Positions 36,933 to 47,528 of a stretch of 64,000 nt of DNA are shown here, one piece after another. The stretch is from positions 65,314 through 129,313 of the forward strand of contig NZ_SCHN01000008.1 in NCBI RefSeq assembly GCF_004120195.1, written 5' to 3'. The notes below the pieces were generated by a model. It saw nothing but the letters and a program-made list of their open reading frames with translations, had not been told where the DNA came from and did no database searches. The DNA comes from Enterovibrio baiacu. GTDB taxonomy: Bacteria; Pseudomonadota; Gammaproteobacteria; Enterobacterales; Vibrionaceae. Each line of letters opens with the position of its first letter. The first letter of the stretch is position 1. Both the position numbers and the translations under genes were made by a program.

Positions 36933-36967
36933 AACGCGTCTACTTTCACTACAATCTTAATTGTCTT

Positions 36968-37005
36968 GGCACTGGAGTCACAGCTTTACTGTGTCTCCAG
37001 TTGCC
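36968..37005 (+). terminator. Hairpin between fliS and flrA
   Basis: An imperfect stem of about 14 bp (CTGGAG / CTCCAG and CACAG / CTGTG with one T-T mismatch, outer GGCA / TGCC), loop CTTTA, followed by TTATA. Probable terminator of the flaG-fliS transcript. Confidence 0.55.
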
Positions 37006-37106
37006 TTATATCAAGCAACAATTACAATAGCTGGATTATTCTGTTGTTGCCGCTACTATATGCGCGCTGACAATAAAGATGGTTTTGGGGCAGATATATC
37101 TCACAC

Positions 37107-38582
37107 ATGCAAGGTTTAGCGAAGATACTTGTTATCGAGGATGATGAAAAATTTCGTCACGATTTAGGCGTTATCTTGGAGTTTATTGGTGAGCAATACC
37201 TGCTATGTTCAACCACTGAGCTCAACGAGATGCATTGGAAGCAAGCTGAGGGAGCTTGTTTTCTTGGTAATATTCACTCTCCCCAACGTTTATCACAGGT
37301 TCTAGAAAACCTGGCTATCAATAACCACATTCCGGTTATTGCGCTTTCAAAACATAAGACTGAATTATCAGGGCTGGCTAACTTTGTTGGCGAGCTAGAA
37401 TTGCCGTTAAACTATCCACAATTGGCGGATGCATTGCGTCATTGCCAAGAGTTTTTGGGCAAGAACTCAATCAACATCCCGCAGCTGAGCCGCAAGAACA
37501 CCTTGTTCCGCAGCATGGTCGGGCGCAGTGACACCATCAGTGATGTGCGTCATTTGATTGAGCAAGTTGCAGGTACAGAAGCCAGTGTGTTGATTCTTGG
37601 CGAATCAGGCACGGGTAAAGAAGTCGTTGCACGTAACATCCATTACCACTCAAACCGTGGTAAAGGGCCTTTTGTGCCAGTTAACTGTGGTGCTATCCCT
37701 CCTGAGTTGCTTGAAAGTGAGCTATTCGGTCATGAGAAAGGGGCATTTACAGGCGCGATCTCGGCAAGAAAAGGGCGTTTTGAACTCGCAGAAGGTGGCA
37801 CGCTGTTCCTCGATGAAATCGGAGACATGCCGCAGCCTATGCAGGTCAAACTGTTGCGTGTGCTGCAAGAACGAAACTTCGAACGTGTGGGTGGCAATAA
37901 GACCATTCAGGCAAATGTACGCGTGGTTGCAGCGACACACCGCAACCTCGATACCATGATCCAAGAAGGTTCGTTCCGCGAAGATCTGTTCTATCGCTTA
38001 AATGTATTCCCAATTGAAATGCCAGCGCTTCGTGAGCGCATTGAAGACATTCCACTTCTTATCCAAGAGCTTATGGCGCGTTTGGAAGCAGAAGGTGGAA
38101 ACATGGTTCACTTGACACCACGTGCGATCACCTCGCTCATGGAGCACGAGTGGCCAGGTAATGTCCGTGAATTGGCGAATTTGATTGAGCGATTGGTCAT
38201 TCTTTATCCTTCGCAAATGGTCGACGTGAACCGTCTTCCTAAGAAATACCGTTACAGCGACATCCCTGAGTTCCAGCCTGAAATGCATGGTGCATTTGAA
38301 GACAATGAAGAACTCGAGCGTGATGCGTTAAGCGCGGTATTCGCGATGGACGACCTTGATGATGAAGAGCAACCTGGTTTTGGCCCGCAACCTTCGGGGC
38401 TTCCGCCTGAAGGGGTTGATCTGAAAGCCATGTTGGCCGATTTGGAAGTCGACATGATTCGACAAGCCTTAGAAGCGCAGATGGGCATCGTCGCGCGTGC
38501 TGCCGACATGCTCGGCATGCGTCGTACCACCTTGGTCGAGAAAATGCGTAAATATGGACTGAATAAAGAAGGCATTGTCTAA
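37107..38582 (+). CDS. flrA: FlrA, master sigma-54 activator of flagellar genes
   Basis: Top regulator of the polar-flagellum cascade (FleQ family); activates sigma-54 promoters of class II genes. 491 residues: an N-terminal receiver-like domain (FleQ type) without the usual phospho-acceptor (LGNIHSP where an Asp stretch is expected), AAA+ domain with GESGTGKE (165-172) and the sigma-54 contact loop GAFTGA (212-217), and a C-terminal Fis-like helix-turn-helix (about 455-485, [21 protein letters not shown]). Followed by a strong terminator. No sigma-54 site of its own is seen, as expected for the top of the cascade. Confidence 0.96.
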   Translation: MQGLAKILVIEDDEKFRHDLGVILEFIGEQYLLCSTTELNEMHWKQAEGACFLGNIHSPQRLSQVLENLAINNHIPVIALSKHKTELSGLANFVGELELPLNYPQLADALRHCQEFLGKNSINIPQLSRKNTLFRSMVGRSDTISDVRHLIEQVAGTEASVLILGESGTGKEVVARNIHYHSNRGKGPFVPVNCGAIPPELLESELFGHEKGAFTGAISARKGRFELAEGGTLFLDEIGDMPQPMQVKLLRVLQERNFERVGGNKTIQANVRVVAATHRNLDTMIQEGSFREDLFYRLNVFPIEMPALRERIEDIPLLIQELMARLEAEGGNMVHLTPRAITSLMEHEWPGNVRELANLIERLVILYPSQMVDVNRLPKKYRYSDIPEFQPEMHGAFEDNEELERDALSAVFAMDDLDDEEQPGFGPQPSGLPPEGVDLKAMLADLEVDMIRQALEAQMGIVARAADMLGMRRTTLVEKMRKYGLNKEGIV

Positions 38583-38610
38583 GCATTAATCAGTCTGTTG
38601 GCGATAAAAG

Positions 38611-38642
38611 AAACGAAGTCATTTTTTTGACTTCGTTTTTTT
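38611..38642 (+). terminator. Terminator of flrA
   Basis: 11-bp stem AAACGAAGTCA / TGACTTCGTTT, 6-base T loop, T run. Confidence 0.92.
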
Positions 38643-38683
38643 ATGGCCAAACGCATAACACCTTGAAATATATTAATTAATAA

Positions 38684-38700
38684 TTGGCACATATTCTGCT
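38684..38700 (+). promoter_or_regulatory. Sigma-54 promoter of flrBC
   Basis: TTGGCACATATTCTGCT: GG 38686, GC 38698, period 12, about 35 bases before flrB. Confidence 0.85.
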
Positions 38701-38732
38701 TAGTGACACTCAGCGTCAGAAAAACGAGCTGA

Positions 38733-39794
38733 ATGTATAGGATTATGGTAGCCAAAGACTCGCCACTCGGAACCGTGGATCAACAGGTTCTCCGTTACAA
38801 ACAAGTCCTCGATGTAATGCCTGCTGGCGTTATCTTGCTCGATCCCTATGGCCGTGTCGCCGAAGCGAACCCAGAAGCGCGTCGCCTGTTGGGCGAACCG
38901 CTCGACCAAGTGCGTTGGGTGGATGTGATTAACCGTGCTTTTTCGCCACGCGAAGATGACGGTCACGAAGTGTCATTGCGCGATGGTCGTCGCGTTAAAT
39001 TGGCAATTTCCGCGTCCGATTCTGGCCAACTTATTCTGATTACTGACATGACTGAAACACGTTTGTTGCAGTCGCGATTCAGCGATCTTCAACGTTTATC
39101 ATCACTCGGTAAAATGGTGGCATCACTCGCGCATCAGGTGCGAACGCCGCTCTCGAGTGCATTGCTTTACGCTGCAAACCTTGCCGCCCCCAACATCAAT
39201 GAGCCTACCCGTAAGCGCTTCCAAACCAAATTGGTCGACAGACTGCATGACCTTGAAAAGCAGGTGAATGACATGCTGCTGTTCGCCAAAGGTGGGGACA
39301 ACAAAGTGGTGAACTTGTTCACGATTGAGAGCTTGCTGAACGAATTCGAGCCCATGGTTGAAGCCCTTGTCAGCAGCCAAGATATCGATTTTGAAATCAA
39401 CTGTGACGACGAATCTTTAGCGCTGCTAGGGAACGTTAATGCGCTAGCAAGTGCGCTTTCTAATTTGGTCGTGAATGCGATTCAAGTGGCGGGTAAAGGC
39501 AGCAAAGTGGTTGTCGATGCGCGTGCAATGAACGAGCAACTGTTTTTATCCGTGGCCGATAACGGCCCCGGTATTCCTGAAGAACTTCAAAGCAAAATAC
39601 TCGAACCGTTTTTCACCACGCGTCAACAAGGCACAGGTCTTGGCCTAGCCGTTGTACAGATGGTCTGTCATGCCCACAAGGGAAGGCTGACACTGCAATC
39701 ACAACCAGGCCAAGGCACCTGCTTTACGCTCAGCCTTCCATTGGCAGAAAACAGCGATGCTGAGGAGCACGCGGCATCAGGAGAAACACAATGA
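38733..39794 (+). CDS. flrB: FlrB, sensor histidine kinase
   Basis: Cytoplasmic kinase that phosphorylates FlrC. 353 residues without membrane spans: PAS domain (about 20-115, AGVILLDPYGRVAEANPEARRLLG), dimerisation helix with H134 in AHQVRTPL, and an ATPase domain with N (VVNAIQVA), DNGPGIP and GTGLGLAVVQ boxes. An ATG four codons downstream is possible but has no better ribosome site. It overlaps flrC by four bases. Confidence 0.95.
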   Translation: MYRIMVAKDSPLGTVDQQVLRYKQVLDVMPAGVILLDPYGRVAEANPEARRLLGEPLDQVRWVDVINRAFSPREDDGHEVSLRDGRRVKLAISASDSGQLILITDMTETRLLQSRFSDLQRLSSLGKMVASLAHQVRTPLSSALLYAANLAAPNINEPTRKRFQTKLVDRLHDLEKQVNDMLLFAKGGDNKVVNLFTIESLLNEFEPMVEALVSSQDIDFEINCDDESLALLGNVNALASALSNLVVNAIQVAGKGSKVVVDARAMNEQLFLSVADNGPGIPEELQSKILEPFFTTRQQGTGLGLAVVQMVCHAHKGRLTLQSQPGQGTCFTLSLPLAENSDAEEHAASGETQ

Positions 39795-41272
39795 ACCAGA
39801 GCAAAGTACTGATTGTTGAAGATGATGCGGGCTTGCGTGAAGCCCTCGTTGATACCCTTGCGTTAGCGGGTTATCAGTGGCTAGAGGCAGAAAGTGCCGA
39901 GCAAGCCTTGTTACTGCTGAAAAACGAGCAGGTTGATATTGTTGTGTCTGACGTACAAATGGCAGGTATGGATGGGCTTGGGTTGTTACGCAGCTTGAAA
40001 GTGAACTACCCCAAACTGCCTGTATTGTTGATGACGGCTTACGCCAACATTCAAGATGCGGTTTCAGCGATGAAAGAAGGCGCGATTGATTACATGGCAA
40101 AGCCCTTCGCACCAGAAGTCTTACTCAACATGATCAGCCGTTATGCGCCAGTGAAAGCTGACACCAGCGACGCTGTGGTTGCTGACCCAAAAAGTTTGGC
40201 GCTGCTTGCGTTGGCGGACAAAGTTGCCAAAACCGATGCGAACGTGATGATCCTTGGCCCGAGTGGTTCAGGTAAAGAAGTCATGTCTCGTCACATTCAT
40301 CGCCAATCCCAACGTGCTGACGGTCCATTTGTGGCGATCAACTGTGCGGCCATTCCGGAAAACATGCTGGAAGCCACCTTGTTTGGTTACGAGAAAGGCG
40401 CGTTTACCGGTGCTGTTCAAGCATGTCCGGGGAAATTTGAACAGGCGCAGGGCGGAACCATATTGCTGGATGAAATCAGCGAGATGGACTTATCCCTTCA
40501 AGCCAAGTTGCTGCGTGTTCTTCAAGAGCGCGAAGTCGAGCGTTTAGGCAGTCGTAAAAGCATAAAACTGGATGTGCGCGTCTTGGCCACCAGTAACCGT
40601 GACCTGCGTAAATACGTTGAAGAAGGCTGCTTCCGCGAAGATTTATATTATCGCCTCAATGTGTTTCCAATCTCTTGGTTGCCGCTGTGTGAGCGCCAAG
40701 GCGACATCATTCCATTGGCGGAACATTTGCTACAGCGTCATTGCTGCAAAATGGGTGAAGCTGTACCTCACCTACAACCGCAAGCTGCAAAGAAGCTGCT
40801 TACTTACCGCTGGCCGGGCAATGTTCGTGAGTTAGACAACGTCATGCAGCGCGCGCTGATCTTGTGTGAACAAGGCCAGATCCAAGCATCAGACATCTTG
40901 CTGGAAGGCATTGATTGGCAAGACGCGGGCAGCCTACAAAATCTGGTATCGGCATCTGCTGTGGCGACGCCGTCGCTAACTACCGATGCCAAGCATCAAA
41001 CGCCAACGTCACCGCAATATTCTTCCCTGTCTGAGGCTTCGCCGTCTGCGCCTATCAGCGATGCAGAACAGGGTATCAGCAGTGCACCGAATGCGATGCC
41101 GGAAAGCCTAGGTGGGGAGCTCCGTGAACAAGAATTCGCCATTATTCTTGAAACCATTCGCGCTTGCGAAGGGCGTCGAAAAGAAGTGGCTGAGCGTTTA
41201 GGCATCAGTCCTCGAACCTTGAGATACAAATTGGCCAAGATGCGCGATGCAGGCATCGATATTCCCCAGTAA
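39791..41272 (+). CDS. flrC: FlrC, sigma-54 response regulator
   Basis: Activates class III sigma-54 flagellar genes after phosphorylation by FlrB. 493 residues: receiver domain with acceptor D54 (VVSDVQMAGMDG) and MTAY / KPF, AAA+ domain with GPSGSGKE (156-163) and GAFTGA (203-208), a Ser/Thr/Pro-rich linker, then a C-terminal helix-turn-helix (RKEVAERLGISPRTLRYKLAKM). Coupled to flrB. Confidence 0.96.
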   Translation: MNQSKVLIVEDDAGLREALVDTLALAGYQWLEAESAEQALLLLKNEQVDIVVSDVQMAGMDGLGLLRSLKVNYPKLPVLLMTAYANIQDAVSAMKEGAIDYMAKPFAPEVLLNMISRYAPVKADTSDAVVADPKSLALLALADKVAKTDANVMILGPSGSGKEVMSRHIHRQSQRADGPFVAINCAAIPENMLEATLFGYEKGAFTGAVQACPGKFEQAQGGTILLDEISEMDLSLQAKLLRVLQEREVERLGSRKSIKLDVRVLATSNRDLRKYVEEGCFREDLYYRLNVFPISWLPLCERQGDIIPLAEHLLQRHCCKMGEAVPHLQPQAAKKLLTYRWPGNVRELDNVMQRALILCEQGQIQASDILLEGIDWQDAGSLQNLVSASAVATPSLTTDAKHQTPTSPQYSSLSEASPSAPISDAEQGISSAPNAMPESLGGELREQEFAIILETIRACEGRRKEVAERLGISPRTLRYKLAKMRDAGIDIPQ

Positions 41273-41308
41273 ATCGATGATTTTTGGCGATTGTCTGCGA
41301 TATAATTA

Positions 41309-41325
41309 CTGGCTTGATAATTGCA
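41309..41325 (+). promoter_or_regulatory. Sigma-54 promoter of fliEFGHIJ
   Basis: CTGGCTTGATAATTGCA: GG 41311, GC 41323, period 12, 75 bases before fliE. The -12 half resembles the one at fliK (TGATAATTGC in both). Confidence 0.8.
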
Positions 41326-41398
41326 TATTTGTTAACCATAGCGTCTTGAAAGCCTTATAAGGCATGATTTGCCAAAGTTTTGACAGTGAGGATGACCA

Positions 41399-41710
41399 AT
41401 GAAAATTACCCCAATGCAGCATGAAATGCAGACCATGGCATTAGAAGCACAAAATGTGGGTCGTAACGCGACGGGTCAACAGGTCGGCCAAGATTTTGGT
41501 GAACTACTGTCATCCGCAATTCAGACGGTAAATGGAATTCAAAAAACATCAGGTGAACTTGCAACCCGTTTCGACCAAGGCGACCGCAGTGTCAGCTTGT
41601 CAGACGTCATGATTGCAAGAAACAAATCTAGCGTCGCGTTCGAAGCGACGGTACAGACGCGCAACAAGCTAGTTGAAGCGTATAAAGAACTGATGAACAT
41701 GCCTGTTTAA
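41399..41710 (+). CDS. fliE: Flagellar hook-basal body protein FliE
   Basis: Joins the MS ring to the rod. 103 residues, the usual size, with a Gln/Met-rich N-terminus and the C-terminal SVSLSDVMIARNKSSVAFEATVQTRNKLVEAY block of the family. First gene behind the fliE promoter. Confidence 0.96.
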   Translation: MKITPMQHEMQTMALEAQNVGRNATGQQVGQDFGELLSSAIQTVNGIQKTSGELATRFDQGDRSVSLSDVMIARNKSSVAFEATVQTRNKLVEAYKELMNMPV

Positions 41711-41725
41711 TGTAGGAAATGAACT

Positions 41726-43489
41726 GTGGCGGAAGATAACAACAACACTCAAATTGCAGTATCAGACGGTGCGGGAGCACTGCCTGTTGCTGGGGATTCG
41801 AGTTCGTTGCATGACCCTGACATGATGGAGCGTGATGTCACGCCATCATCAGGTGTGCTCGGCGGGGTCGATGTTGCCCGCCAACTTATTCTTGTCGCTG
41901 CTGTCGCTATCTGTGTTGCGTTGATCGCATTGCTGTTTGTGTGGGTTCAAGAGCCAGAAATGCGTCCACTCGGTACGTATGAAACCGAAGAGCTAATCCC
42001 TGTCCTCGACCACCTTGATGCGCAAAAAACCGAGTACCAACTTGAAGGCAACACCATCCGTGTGCCTGTTAAAGAATATTCGACGATCAAACTGAACCTT
42101 AGCCGTGCCGGCTTGAATGCACCGCGAGAAGCGGGTGATGACATTCTGCTGAATGACATGGGCTTTGGTGTGTCGCAGCAATTAGAGCGTGAACGCTTGA
42201 AGTTGAGCCGTGAACGTCAGCTTGCTGCCGCTATCGAAAAAATCCGCAGTGTAAGCAAAGCGCGCGTGTTGTTGGCCATGCCAAAACAAAGCGTGTTTGT
42301 TCGCCACAATCAAGAAGCCACAGCCACTGTTTTCCTTACCGTGCGCGGCACGACCATGCTAGGCCAAGAAGAAGTGGATTCCATTGTTGATATGGTGGCG
42401 TCTGCAGTGCCGAGCTTGAAACCGTCACGTGTCACCGTGACCGATCAACATGGCCGTTTGCTCAGCTCTGGTAGCGAAGATGCAATGGCATCTCAGCGCC
42501 GCAAAGAATACGAGCTAGAACGTAAACAAGAAGCTGCGCTACAAGATAAGATTAATTCCATTCTTATCCCTGTTCTTGGGTTGGGTAACTTCACCTCACA
42601 AGTCGATGTGACCATGGATTTCAGTGCGGTGGAGGAAACGCGTAAACGTTTCGATCCTTCAACCCCATCAACGCGCAGTGAATACACGCGTGAAAACTAC
42701 AACAACAGCGATCTTGTTGCGGGCATCCCTGGCGCGCTCAGTAACCAACCGCCTGCAAACGCCGCAATCCCTGAAGATGTGCAAGATTTGAAAAACGGTG
42801 GCGTGGGCGACAAGGGCACGCTTAACCGTGAAGCAACGCGTAACTACGAATTGGATACCACCATCAGCCACCGTCGTGCGCAAACAGGTGTCGTCTCACG
42901 TCAAACAGTGTCAGTTGCGGTCGATTACCTCGAAAATATCAATGTCGAATCCGGCGAAACAGTGCGTGTACCCGTGGGTGACGCGGAGCTTGAGAAAATT
43001 CGTCGCCTCTTGATTGGTGGCGTTGGCTATTCTGAGTTGCGTGGTGATGTGCTGGAAGTGATTTCTGTGCCGTTTGTTGTGCCAGAAGTTGAAGTGCTCG
43101 GTGACGTGCCTATTTACGAGCATCCTAACTTTAATGACTGGGTACGTTGGCTGGCGGCGTCGCTTGTGTTCATCGTGGTGATTTTTGCACTGATTCGTCC
43201 AGCATTGTCGAAACTGCTCAATCCTCACAAAGACGAAGACAGCATGTTGGGCCCGAATGGCGAAATGCTTGGCCCTGATGGATTGCCGCTCAGCCCTGAT
43301 GATGACATCGGCTTGATTGGCTCCGATTTGGATGGTTCTGGCAACTTCTCGATGGGGTCTTCGAACCTCAACCTGCCAGACTTACATAAAGATGAAGACT
43401 TGCTGAAAGCAGTCCGCGCCTTGGTTGCAAATGAACCAGACCTTGCAGCACAAGTCGTGAAAAGTTGGGTGAATGACGGCGATGGCTAA
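41726..43489 (+). CDS. fliF: MS-ring protein FliF
   Basis: Inner-membrane platform ring on which the flagellum assembles. 587 residues from a GTG (AGGAAA upstream). Two hydrophobic spans: near 48-70 (LILVAAVAICVALIALLFVWV) and near 470-490 (LAASLVFIVVIFALIRP). The C-terminal cytoplasmic tail that binds FliG has an inserted MLGPNGEMLGPDGLPLSPDDD stretch before the conserved VRALVANEPDLAAQVVKSWV. Its end overlaps fliG. Confidence 0.96.
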   Translation: MAEDNNNTQIAVSDGAGALPVAGDSSSLHDPDMMERDVTPSSGVLGGVDVARQLILVAAVAICVALIALLFVWVQEPEMRPLGTYETEELIPVLDHLDAQKTEYQLEGNTIRVPVKEYSTIKLNLSRAGLNAPREAGDDILLNDMGFGVSQQLERERLKLSRERQLAAAIEKIRSVSKARVLLAMPKQSVFVRHNQEATATVFLTVRGTTMLGQEEVDSIVDMVASAVPSLKPSRVTVTDQHGRLLSSGSEDAMASQRRKEYELERKQEAALQDKINSILIPVLGLGNFTSQVDVTMDFSAVEETRKRFDPSTPSTRSEYTRENYNNSDLVAGIPGALSNQPPANAAIPEDVQDLKNGGVGDKGTLNREATRNYELDTTISHRRAQTGVVSRQTVSVAVDYLENINVESGETVRVPVGDAELEKIRRLLIGGVGYSELRGDVLEVISVPFVVPEVEVLGDVPIYEHPNFNDWVRWLAASLVFIVVIFALIRPALSKLLNPHKDEDSMLGPNGEMLGPDGLPLSPDDDIGLIGSDLDGSGNFSMGSSNLNLPDLHKDEDLLKAVRALVANEPDLAAQVVKSWVNDGDG

Positions 43490-44522
43490 AGAAGATAGAG
43501 AAGACGGCAAGTCCGACTTTGATGTATCAACCCTGTCGGGTTTTGATAAAGCAGCCATTTTGCTGCTGAGTTTGACCGAGCAAGATGCGGCGGCGATCAT
43601 CCGCCACCTTGAGCCTAAGCAGGTTCAAAAAGTCGGTGGTGCAATGACCATGATGACTGACTTGAACCAAGATAAGGTGAATGCTGTTCATCGTACGTTC
43701 TTAGAAGAAATTCAACAGTTCACGGCCATTGGTATGGGCAGTGAAGACTTCGTCCGGAATGCGCTTGTGGCAGCACTGGGTGAAGACAAAGCAACGAACT
43801 TGGTTGACCAAATCTTGCTGGGCAGTGGCTCAAAAGGCCTCGATTCCCTCAAATGGATGGACCCACGCCAGGTGGCGTCAATCATCATCAACGAGCACCC
43901 GCAGATCCAAACCATTGTTCTGTCTTACTTAGAACCAGAGCAATCTGCAGAGATTTTGACCCAGTTTGCTGAGCGTGATGCGCTCGACTTGGTCATGCGT
44001 ATTGCCAACCTTGAAGAAGTTCAACCAGCGGCACTTCATGAGCTTAATGAGATCATGGAGAAACAGTTCGCGGGTCAAGCCGGTGCACAAGCCGCGAAGA
44101 TTGGTGGCCTGAAAGCCGCTGCCGATATCATGAACTACATGGACAACGCGCTCGAGTCTGCATTGATGGAACAAATCGAGCAGAACGACGAAGAAATGGC
44201 ATCGCAAATTCAGGATCTTATGTTCGTCTTCGACAACCTTGCCGAAGTGGACGATCGTGGTATTCAGGCCATCCTCAAAGACGTTCCTCAAGAAGCGCTT
44301 CAAAAAGCCCTCAAAGGTGCAGAAGAAGGCCTTCGCGAGAAGATTTTCCGCAACATGTCGAAGCGTGCGGCCGAAATGCTGCAAGACGACTTGGAAGCCA
44401 TGGGCCCCATTCGCGTTGCCGATGTGGAAGCGGCACAGAAAGAAATCCTGTCTGTTGCGCGACGTTTGTCCGATGCTGGCGAAATCATGCTCAGCAGCGG
44501 TGGCGCGGACGAGTTCTTATAA
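43482..44522 (+). CDS. fliG: Motor switch protein FliG
   Basis: Rotor protein that receives torque from the stator. The ATG at 43482 gives 346 residues with GGGTGA nine bases upstream; an ATG three codons earlier is directly behind that site and less likely. Conserved parts: AAILLLSLTEQDAA, NEHPQIQTIVLSYLEP, and the C-terminal charged torque helix (KRAAEMLQDDLEAMGPIRVADVEAAQKEI). It overlaps fliF, so the two are translationally coupled. Confidence 0.96.
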   Translation: MAKEDREDGKSDFDVSTLSGFDKAAILLLSLTEQDAAAIIRHLEPKQVQKVGGAMTMMTDLNQDKVNAVHRTFLEEIQQFTAIGMGSEDFVRNALVAALGEDKATNLVDQILLGSGSKGLDSLKWMDPRQVASIIINEHPQIQTIVLSYLEPEQSAEILTQFAERDALDLVMRIANLEEVQPAALHELNEIMEKQFAGQAGAQAAKIGGLKAAADIMNYMDNALESALMEQIEQNDEEMASQIQDLMFVFDNLAEVDDRGIQAILKDVPQEALQKALKGAEEGLREKIFRNMSKRAAEMLQDDLEAMGPIRVADVEAAQKEILSVARRLSDAGEIMLSSGGADEFL

Positions 44523-44586
44523 TCATGAAAATGTCCGTTTTGCCCTCAGAAAGCATGATGTCTGCGCTATCGCGTAAGGTTGCTGC

Positions 44587-45678
44587 ATGAGCTTAGATCG
44601 CCGTCGTGGTTACATCCGATCAACGGAACAGGAAGAAGGCGTTTTAGAGCGCTGGTCCATTCCGAATTACGATCCCAACTCGGCCTTGCCGAAAGAGACC
44701 GCGCTTAATTACGACCCAAGCTGGGAACCGTCTGATATCGAGGAGGAGCCAGAAGAGCCCGAAATCGATTTCAAAATGCTTACGCCCGATGCGTTAGAGC
44801 AAATCCGCCACTCTGCCTATGAAGAAGGCATGGAAGAAGGGCGAGAAGCAGGGTTCACTGAAGGCCGTGACGCGGGGTTTGAAGAAGGTAAAACCGCAGG
44901 GTTTGATGCTGGCAAAGAAGAAGGCTTTCAAGAAGGCTTAACCGAAGGTCAGCAACTGATTGAAAACCGCTGTCAGCATCTTGACGCTATTGTCGAAAAA
45001 CTCGCCTTTCCTTTGACGCAAGTGGACCATCAGGTGCATCAACAAATCATGGAGATGGTGATTCAGTTGACGAAAGCGGTCATTCAAACCGAGGTGTCGA
45101 CCAATTCTCAAGTGATTCTCAACACCTTGCGTGAAGCGGTGTCGGCCTTGCCAATGGCGGGACGACAGATTGCCATCTACCTGCATCCTGAAGACATGGA
45201 TGTGGTGATGGAAGCGCATAATGCGGAATCTCTGCAAGACCGTCAGTGGAAACTGTTCTCTGAACCATCGCTTAACCGCGGTGATATTCAAGTTGCGTGC
45301 GGCGACTCTGTGGTCGACTACCGCATGGAAGATCGCATCAAACAATTGCTGACGCGCTTTGTCGGTCAAAATCTTACGAGCGAGCCTGAACAGCCAGAAG
45401 ATGGCGTGGGCGCAGATGTGCTTCGCAATGTGGATATCAGCGACATTCCTGCAGAAGAAAGCAAGCCTGAACCAGAGCTAGCAGCTGGTGATGTGCAAAC
45501 AGACGATGCACACGTCGATCAGACGGAAAGCGACAGCGATACGGACGCCGTAAACATGGCTGAGCAGACAGTCGCTGAAACAAGCGAAGACACTGAACCT
45601 CAAGATATGCATTCGACCAGCGAACCTGATCCATCGCCTGTAGACGATGCGGGAGACGAAGATGGTCAGCTTGTCTGA
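44587..45678 (+). CDS. fliH: Flagellar export regulator FliH with a long acidic C-terminal tail
   Basis: Binds the ATPase FliI and brings it to the C ring. 363 residues, about 100 more than usual. GxxxG-type repeats at about 81-121 ([19 protein letters not shown]) and a helical core to about 264 ([13 protein letters not shown]) are normal. Residues 265-363 are a Glu/Asp/Ser/Thr-rich low-complexity tail, not part of the usual domain. It overlaps fliI by 17 bases. Confidence 0.94.
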   Translation: MSLDRRRGYIRSTEQEEGVLERWSIPNYDPNSALPKETALNYDPSWEPSDIEEEPEEPEIDFKMLTPDALEQIRHSAYEEGMEEGREAGFTEGRDAGFEEGKTAGFDAGKEEGFQEGLTEGQQLIENRCQHLDAIVEKLAFPLTQVDHQVHQQIMEMVIQLTKAVIQTEVSTNSQVILNTLREAVSALPMAGRQIAIYLHPEDMDVVMEAHNAESLQDRQWKLFSEPSLNRGDIQVACGDSVVDYRMEDRIKQLLTRFVGQNLTSEPEQPEDGVGADVLRNVDISDIPAEESKPEPELAAGDVQTDDAHVDQTESDSDTDAVNMAEQTVAETSEDTEPQDMHSTSEPDPSPVDDAGDEDGQLV

Positions 45679-46981
45679 ACGCCTAAATACCCTCAAATTT
45701 GAAAACCTTGCTACACGTCCGGTTGCATCAGGCAAGCTTGTGCGTGTGGTGGGGTTAACCCTCGAAGCCATTGGTTGCCGCGCGTCGATTGGCAGTTTGT
45801 GCAGTGTGGAAACATTGCATGGCAGCATTGAAGCGGAAGTGGTCGGCTTCTCCGGTGACACGCTTTATCTCATGCCAAGTGAGCAAATCTCGGGTGTTTT
45901 GCCTGGTGCGCGTGTCACGCCAATCTCAGAAGAGCAAGGCATTCCTGTCGGCCTTGAATTATTGGGCCGAGTGATTGACGGCGTTGGTAATCCTCTTGAT
46001 GGCTTGGGCGATATTTTCACGGGTCAAACCGCGCCTTTTGTGCCTGCAACCATCAACCCGCTCGCAAGAAAACCCATTGATACGCCCCTTGATGTGGGCA
46101 TTAAAGCCATTAATGGCTTGCTGACCGTGGGCAAAGGCCAGCGTATTGGCTTGTTCGCGGGTTCCGGTGTTGGTAAATCGGTCACCTTGGGCATGATGAC
46201 CCGAGGCACGACGGCGCAAGTGGTTGTCGTTGGCTTGATTGGTGAACGTGGACGCGAAGTTAAAGAATTCATTGATGAAATCCTCGGCAAAGAGGGGCGT
46301 GAGCGTTCTGTCGTGATCGCAGCACCGGCTGATGCCTCCCCTTTGATGCGTTTGAAAGGCTGCCAAACCGCTCTCACCATCGCAGAGTACTTCCGCGACC
46401 AAGGCTTAGACGTTTTGTTACTGATGGATTCACTGACGCGCTTTGCCCAAGCGCAGCGTGAGATAGCGTTGTCAGTGGGTGAACCGCCAGCGACCAAAGG
46501 TTATCCGCCCTCGGTATTTGCCAAGCTACCGGCGTTGGTTGAACGAGCGGGTAACGGCAGTGACGGACAAGGTTCGATCACCGCGTTCTTTACCGTATTG
46601 ACGGAAGGTGATGACCTTCAAGACCCCATCGCGGATGCCGCACGTGCGATCTTGGATGGTCACATTGTCCTCTCTCGTGAAATGGCCGATGCAGGGCATT
46701 ATCCCGCGATTGATGTGGAGCGCTCGGTGAGCCGTGTGATGCCAAATATCGTGAACGACGAGCACATGTTGATGTCTCGCGCGGTGCGGCAAATTTTGTC
46801 CGTTTGTAGGAAAAATCAGGATCTTGTGTCTATTGGCGCGTATAAGCCGGGCACCGATCAGGGGATCGACCAAGCGTTCACGTTAAAGCCACGCCTTGAC
46901 GGTTACCTTCAACAAGGTATGAAAGATGTGGTGCCTTACGACATGTGCGTCAACATGTTGCGTTCAACGCTGCAGGGGTAA
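45662..46981 (+). CDS. fliI: Flagellar export ATPase FliI
   Basis: Hexameric ATPase of the flagellar type III export apparatus. The ATG at 45662 gives 439 residues and has GGGAG at a good distance; an ATG five codons upstream lacks it. Walker A GSGVGKS (167-173), the Walker B region [17 protein letters not shown], and DEHMLMSR are intact. Confidence 0.97.
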   Translation: MVSLSERLNTLKFENLATRPVASGKLVRVVGLTLEAIGCRASIGSLCSVETLHGSIEAEVVGFSGDTLYLMPSEQISGVLPGARVTPISEEQGIPVGLELLGRVIDGVGNPLDGLGDIFTGQTAPFVPATINPLARKPIDTPLDVGIKAINGLLTVGKGQRIGLFAGSGVGKSVTLGMMTRGTTAQVVVVGLIGERGREVKEFIDEILGKEGRERSVVIAAPADASPLMRLKGCQTALTIAEYFRDQGLDVLLLMDSLTRFAQAQREIALSVGEPPATKGYPPSVFAKLPALVERAGNGSDGQGSITAFFTVLTEGDDLQDPIADAARAILDGHIVLSREMADAGHYPAIDVERSVSRVMPNIVNDEHMLMSRAVRQILSVCRKNQDLVSIGAYKPGTDQGIDQAFTLKPRLDGYLQQGMKDVVPYDMCVNMLRSTLQG

Positions 46982-46988
46982 CTAACGT

Positions 46989-47438
46989 ATGTCTGATAAC
47001 GCCATGTCCCTGTTACTCGAGCAAGCGAAAGGCCTTGAGCATAAAGCCCAACTTGCCTTGGTGTCAGCGCAACAAGAGTTACAAGGCTACTACGTTCAGC
47101 TTGAACAGATTGAACGCTACCGTTTGGATTATTTCCGCCAAATGTCGGAGCGCGGCAAAGAAGGGCTGAGCGCCAGCAGCTATGGTCACCTCAACCGATT
47201 TATCGTTCAACTCGATGAAACGTTGGCAAAACAACGCCAGGCGGCAATCGACTTTGAAGACAACGTTGAACGTTGCCAAGAGCATTGGCAGCAATGTCGA
47301 CAAAAAACGCGTTCACTCGAATGGCTCATAGAAAAACGCCAGAAAGAAGCAAAAATGCGGGCTGAAAGGCAAGAGCAAAAGCAGATGGACGAGTTTGCGA
47401 CACTGAGTTTTTCCCGACAACAACGCAATTCCTACTAG
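46989..47438 (+). CDS. fliJ: FliJ, export chaperone / stalk
   Basis: Coiled-coil stalk inside the FliI ring that links it to FlhA. 149 residues, almost all charged helix (LEQIERYRLDYFRQM; EWLIEKRQKEAKMRAERQEQKQ), as in the family. Last gene of the fliE operon; the next promoter overlaps its 3' end. Confidence 0.93.
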   Translation: MSDNAMSLLLEQAKGLEHKAQLALVSAQQELQGYYVQLEQIERYRLDYFRQMSERGKEGLSASSYGHLNRFIVQLDETLAKQRQAAIDFEDNVERCQEHWQQCRQKTRSLEWLIEKRQKEAKMRAERQEQKQMDEFATLSFSRQQRNSY

Positions 47439-47439
47439 C

Positions 47440-47456
47440 TTGGCCTGATAATTGCT
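47440..47456 (+). promoter_or_regulatory. Sigma-54 promoter of fliKLMN
   Basis: TTGGCCTGATAATTGCT: GG 47442, GC 47454, period 12, directly after the fliJ stop and 75 bases before fliK. Confidence 0.88.
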
Positions 47457-47528
47457 TCAAACTTTTTAACGATTCGCCAGCAGCAGTATGACTGGCAAAA
47501 CCGATAAAGTATCCGAAGCGGGATCATT

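Noticed and set aside
41284-41300. Second GG/GC pair upstream of fliE
   Set aside because: The period is 11, not 12; the pair at 41311/41323 fits.
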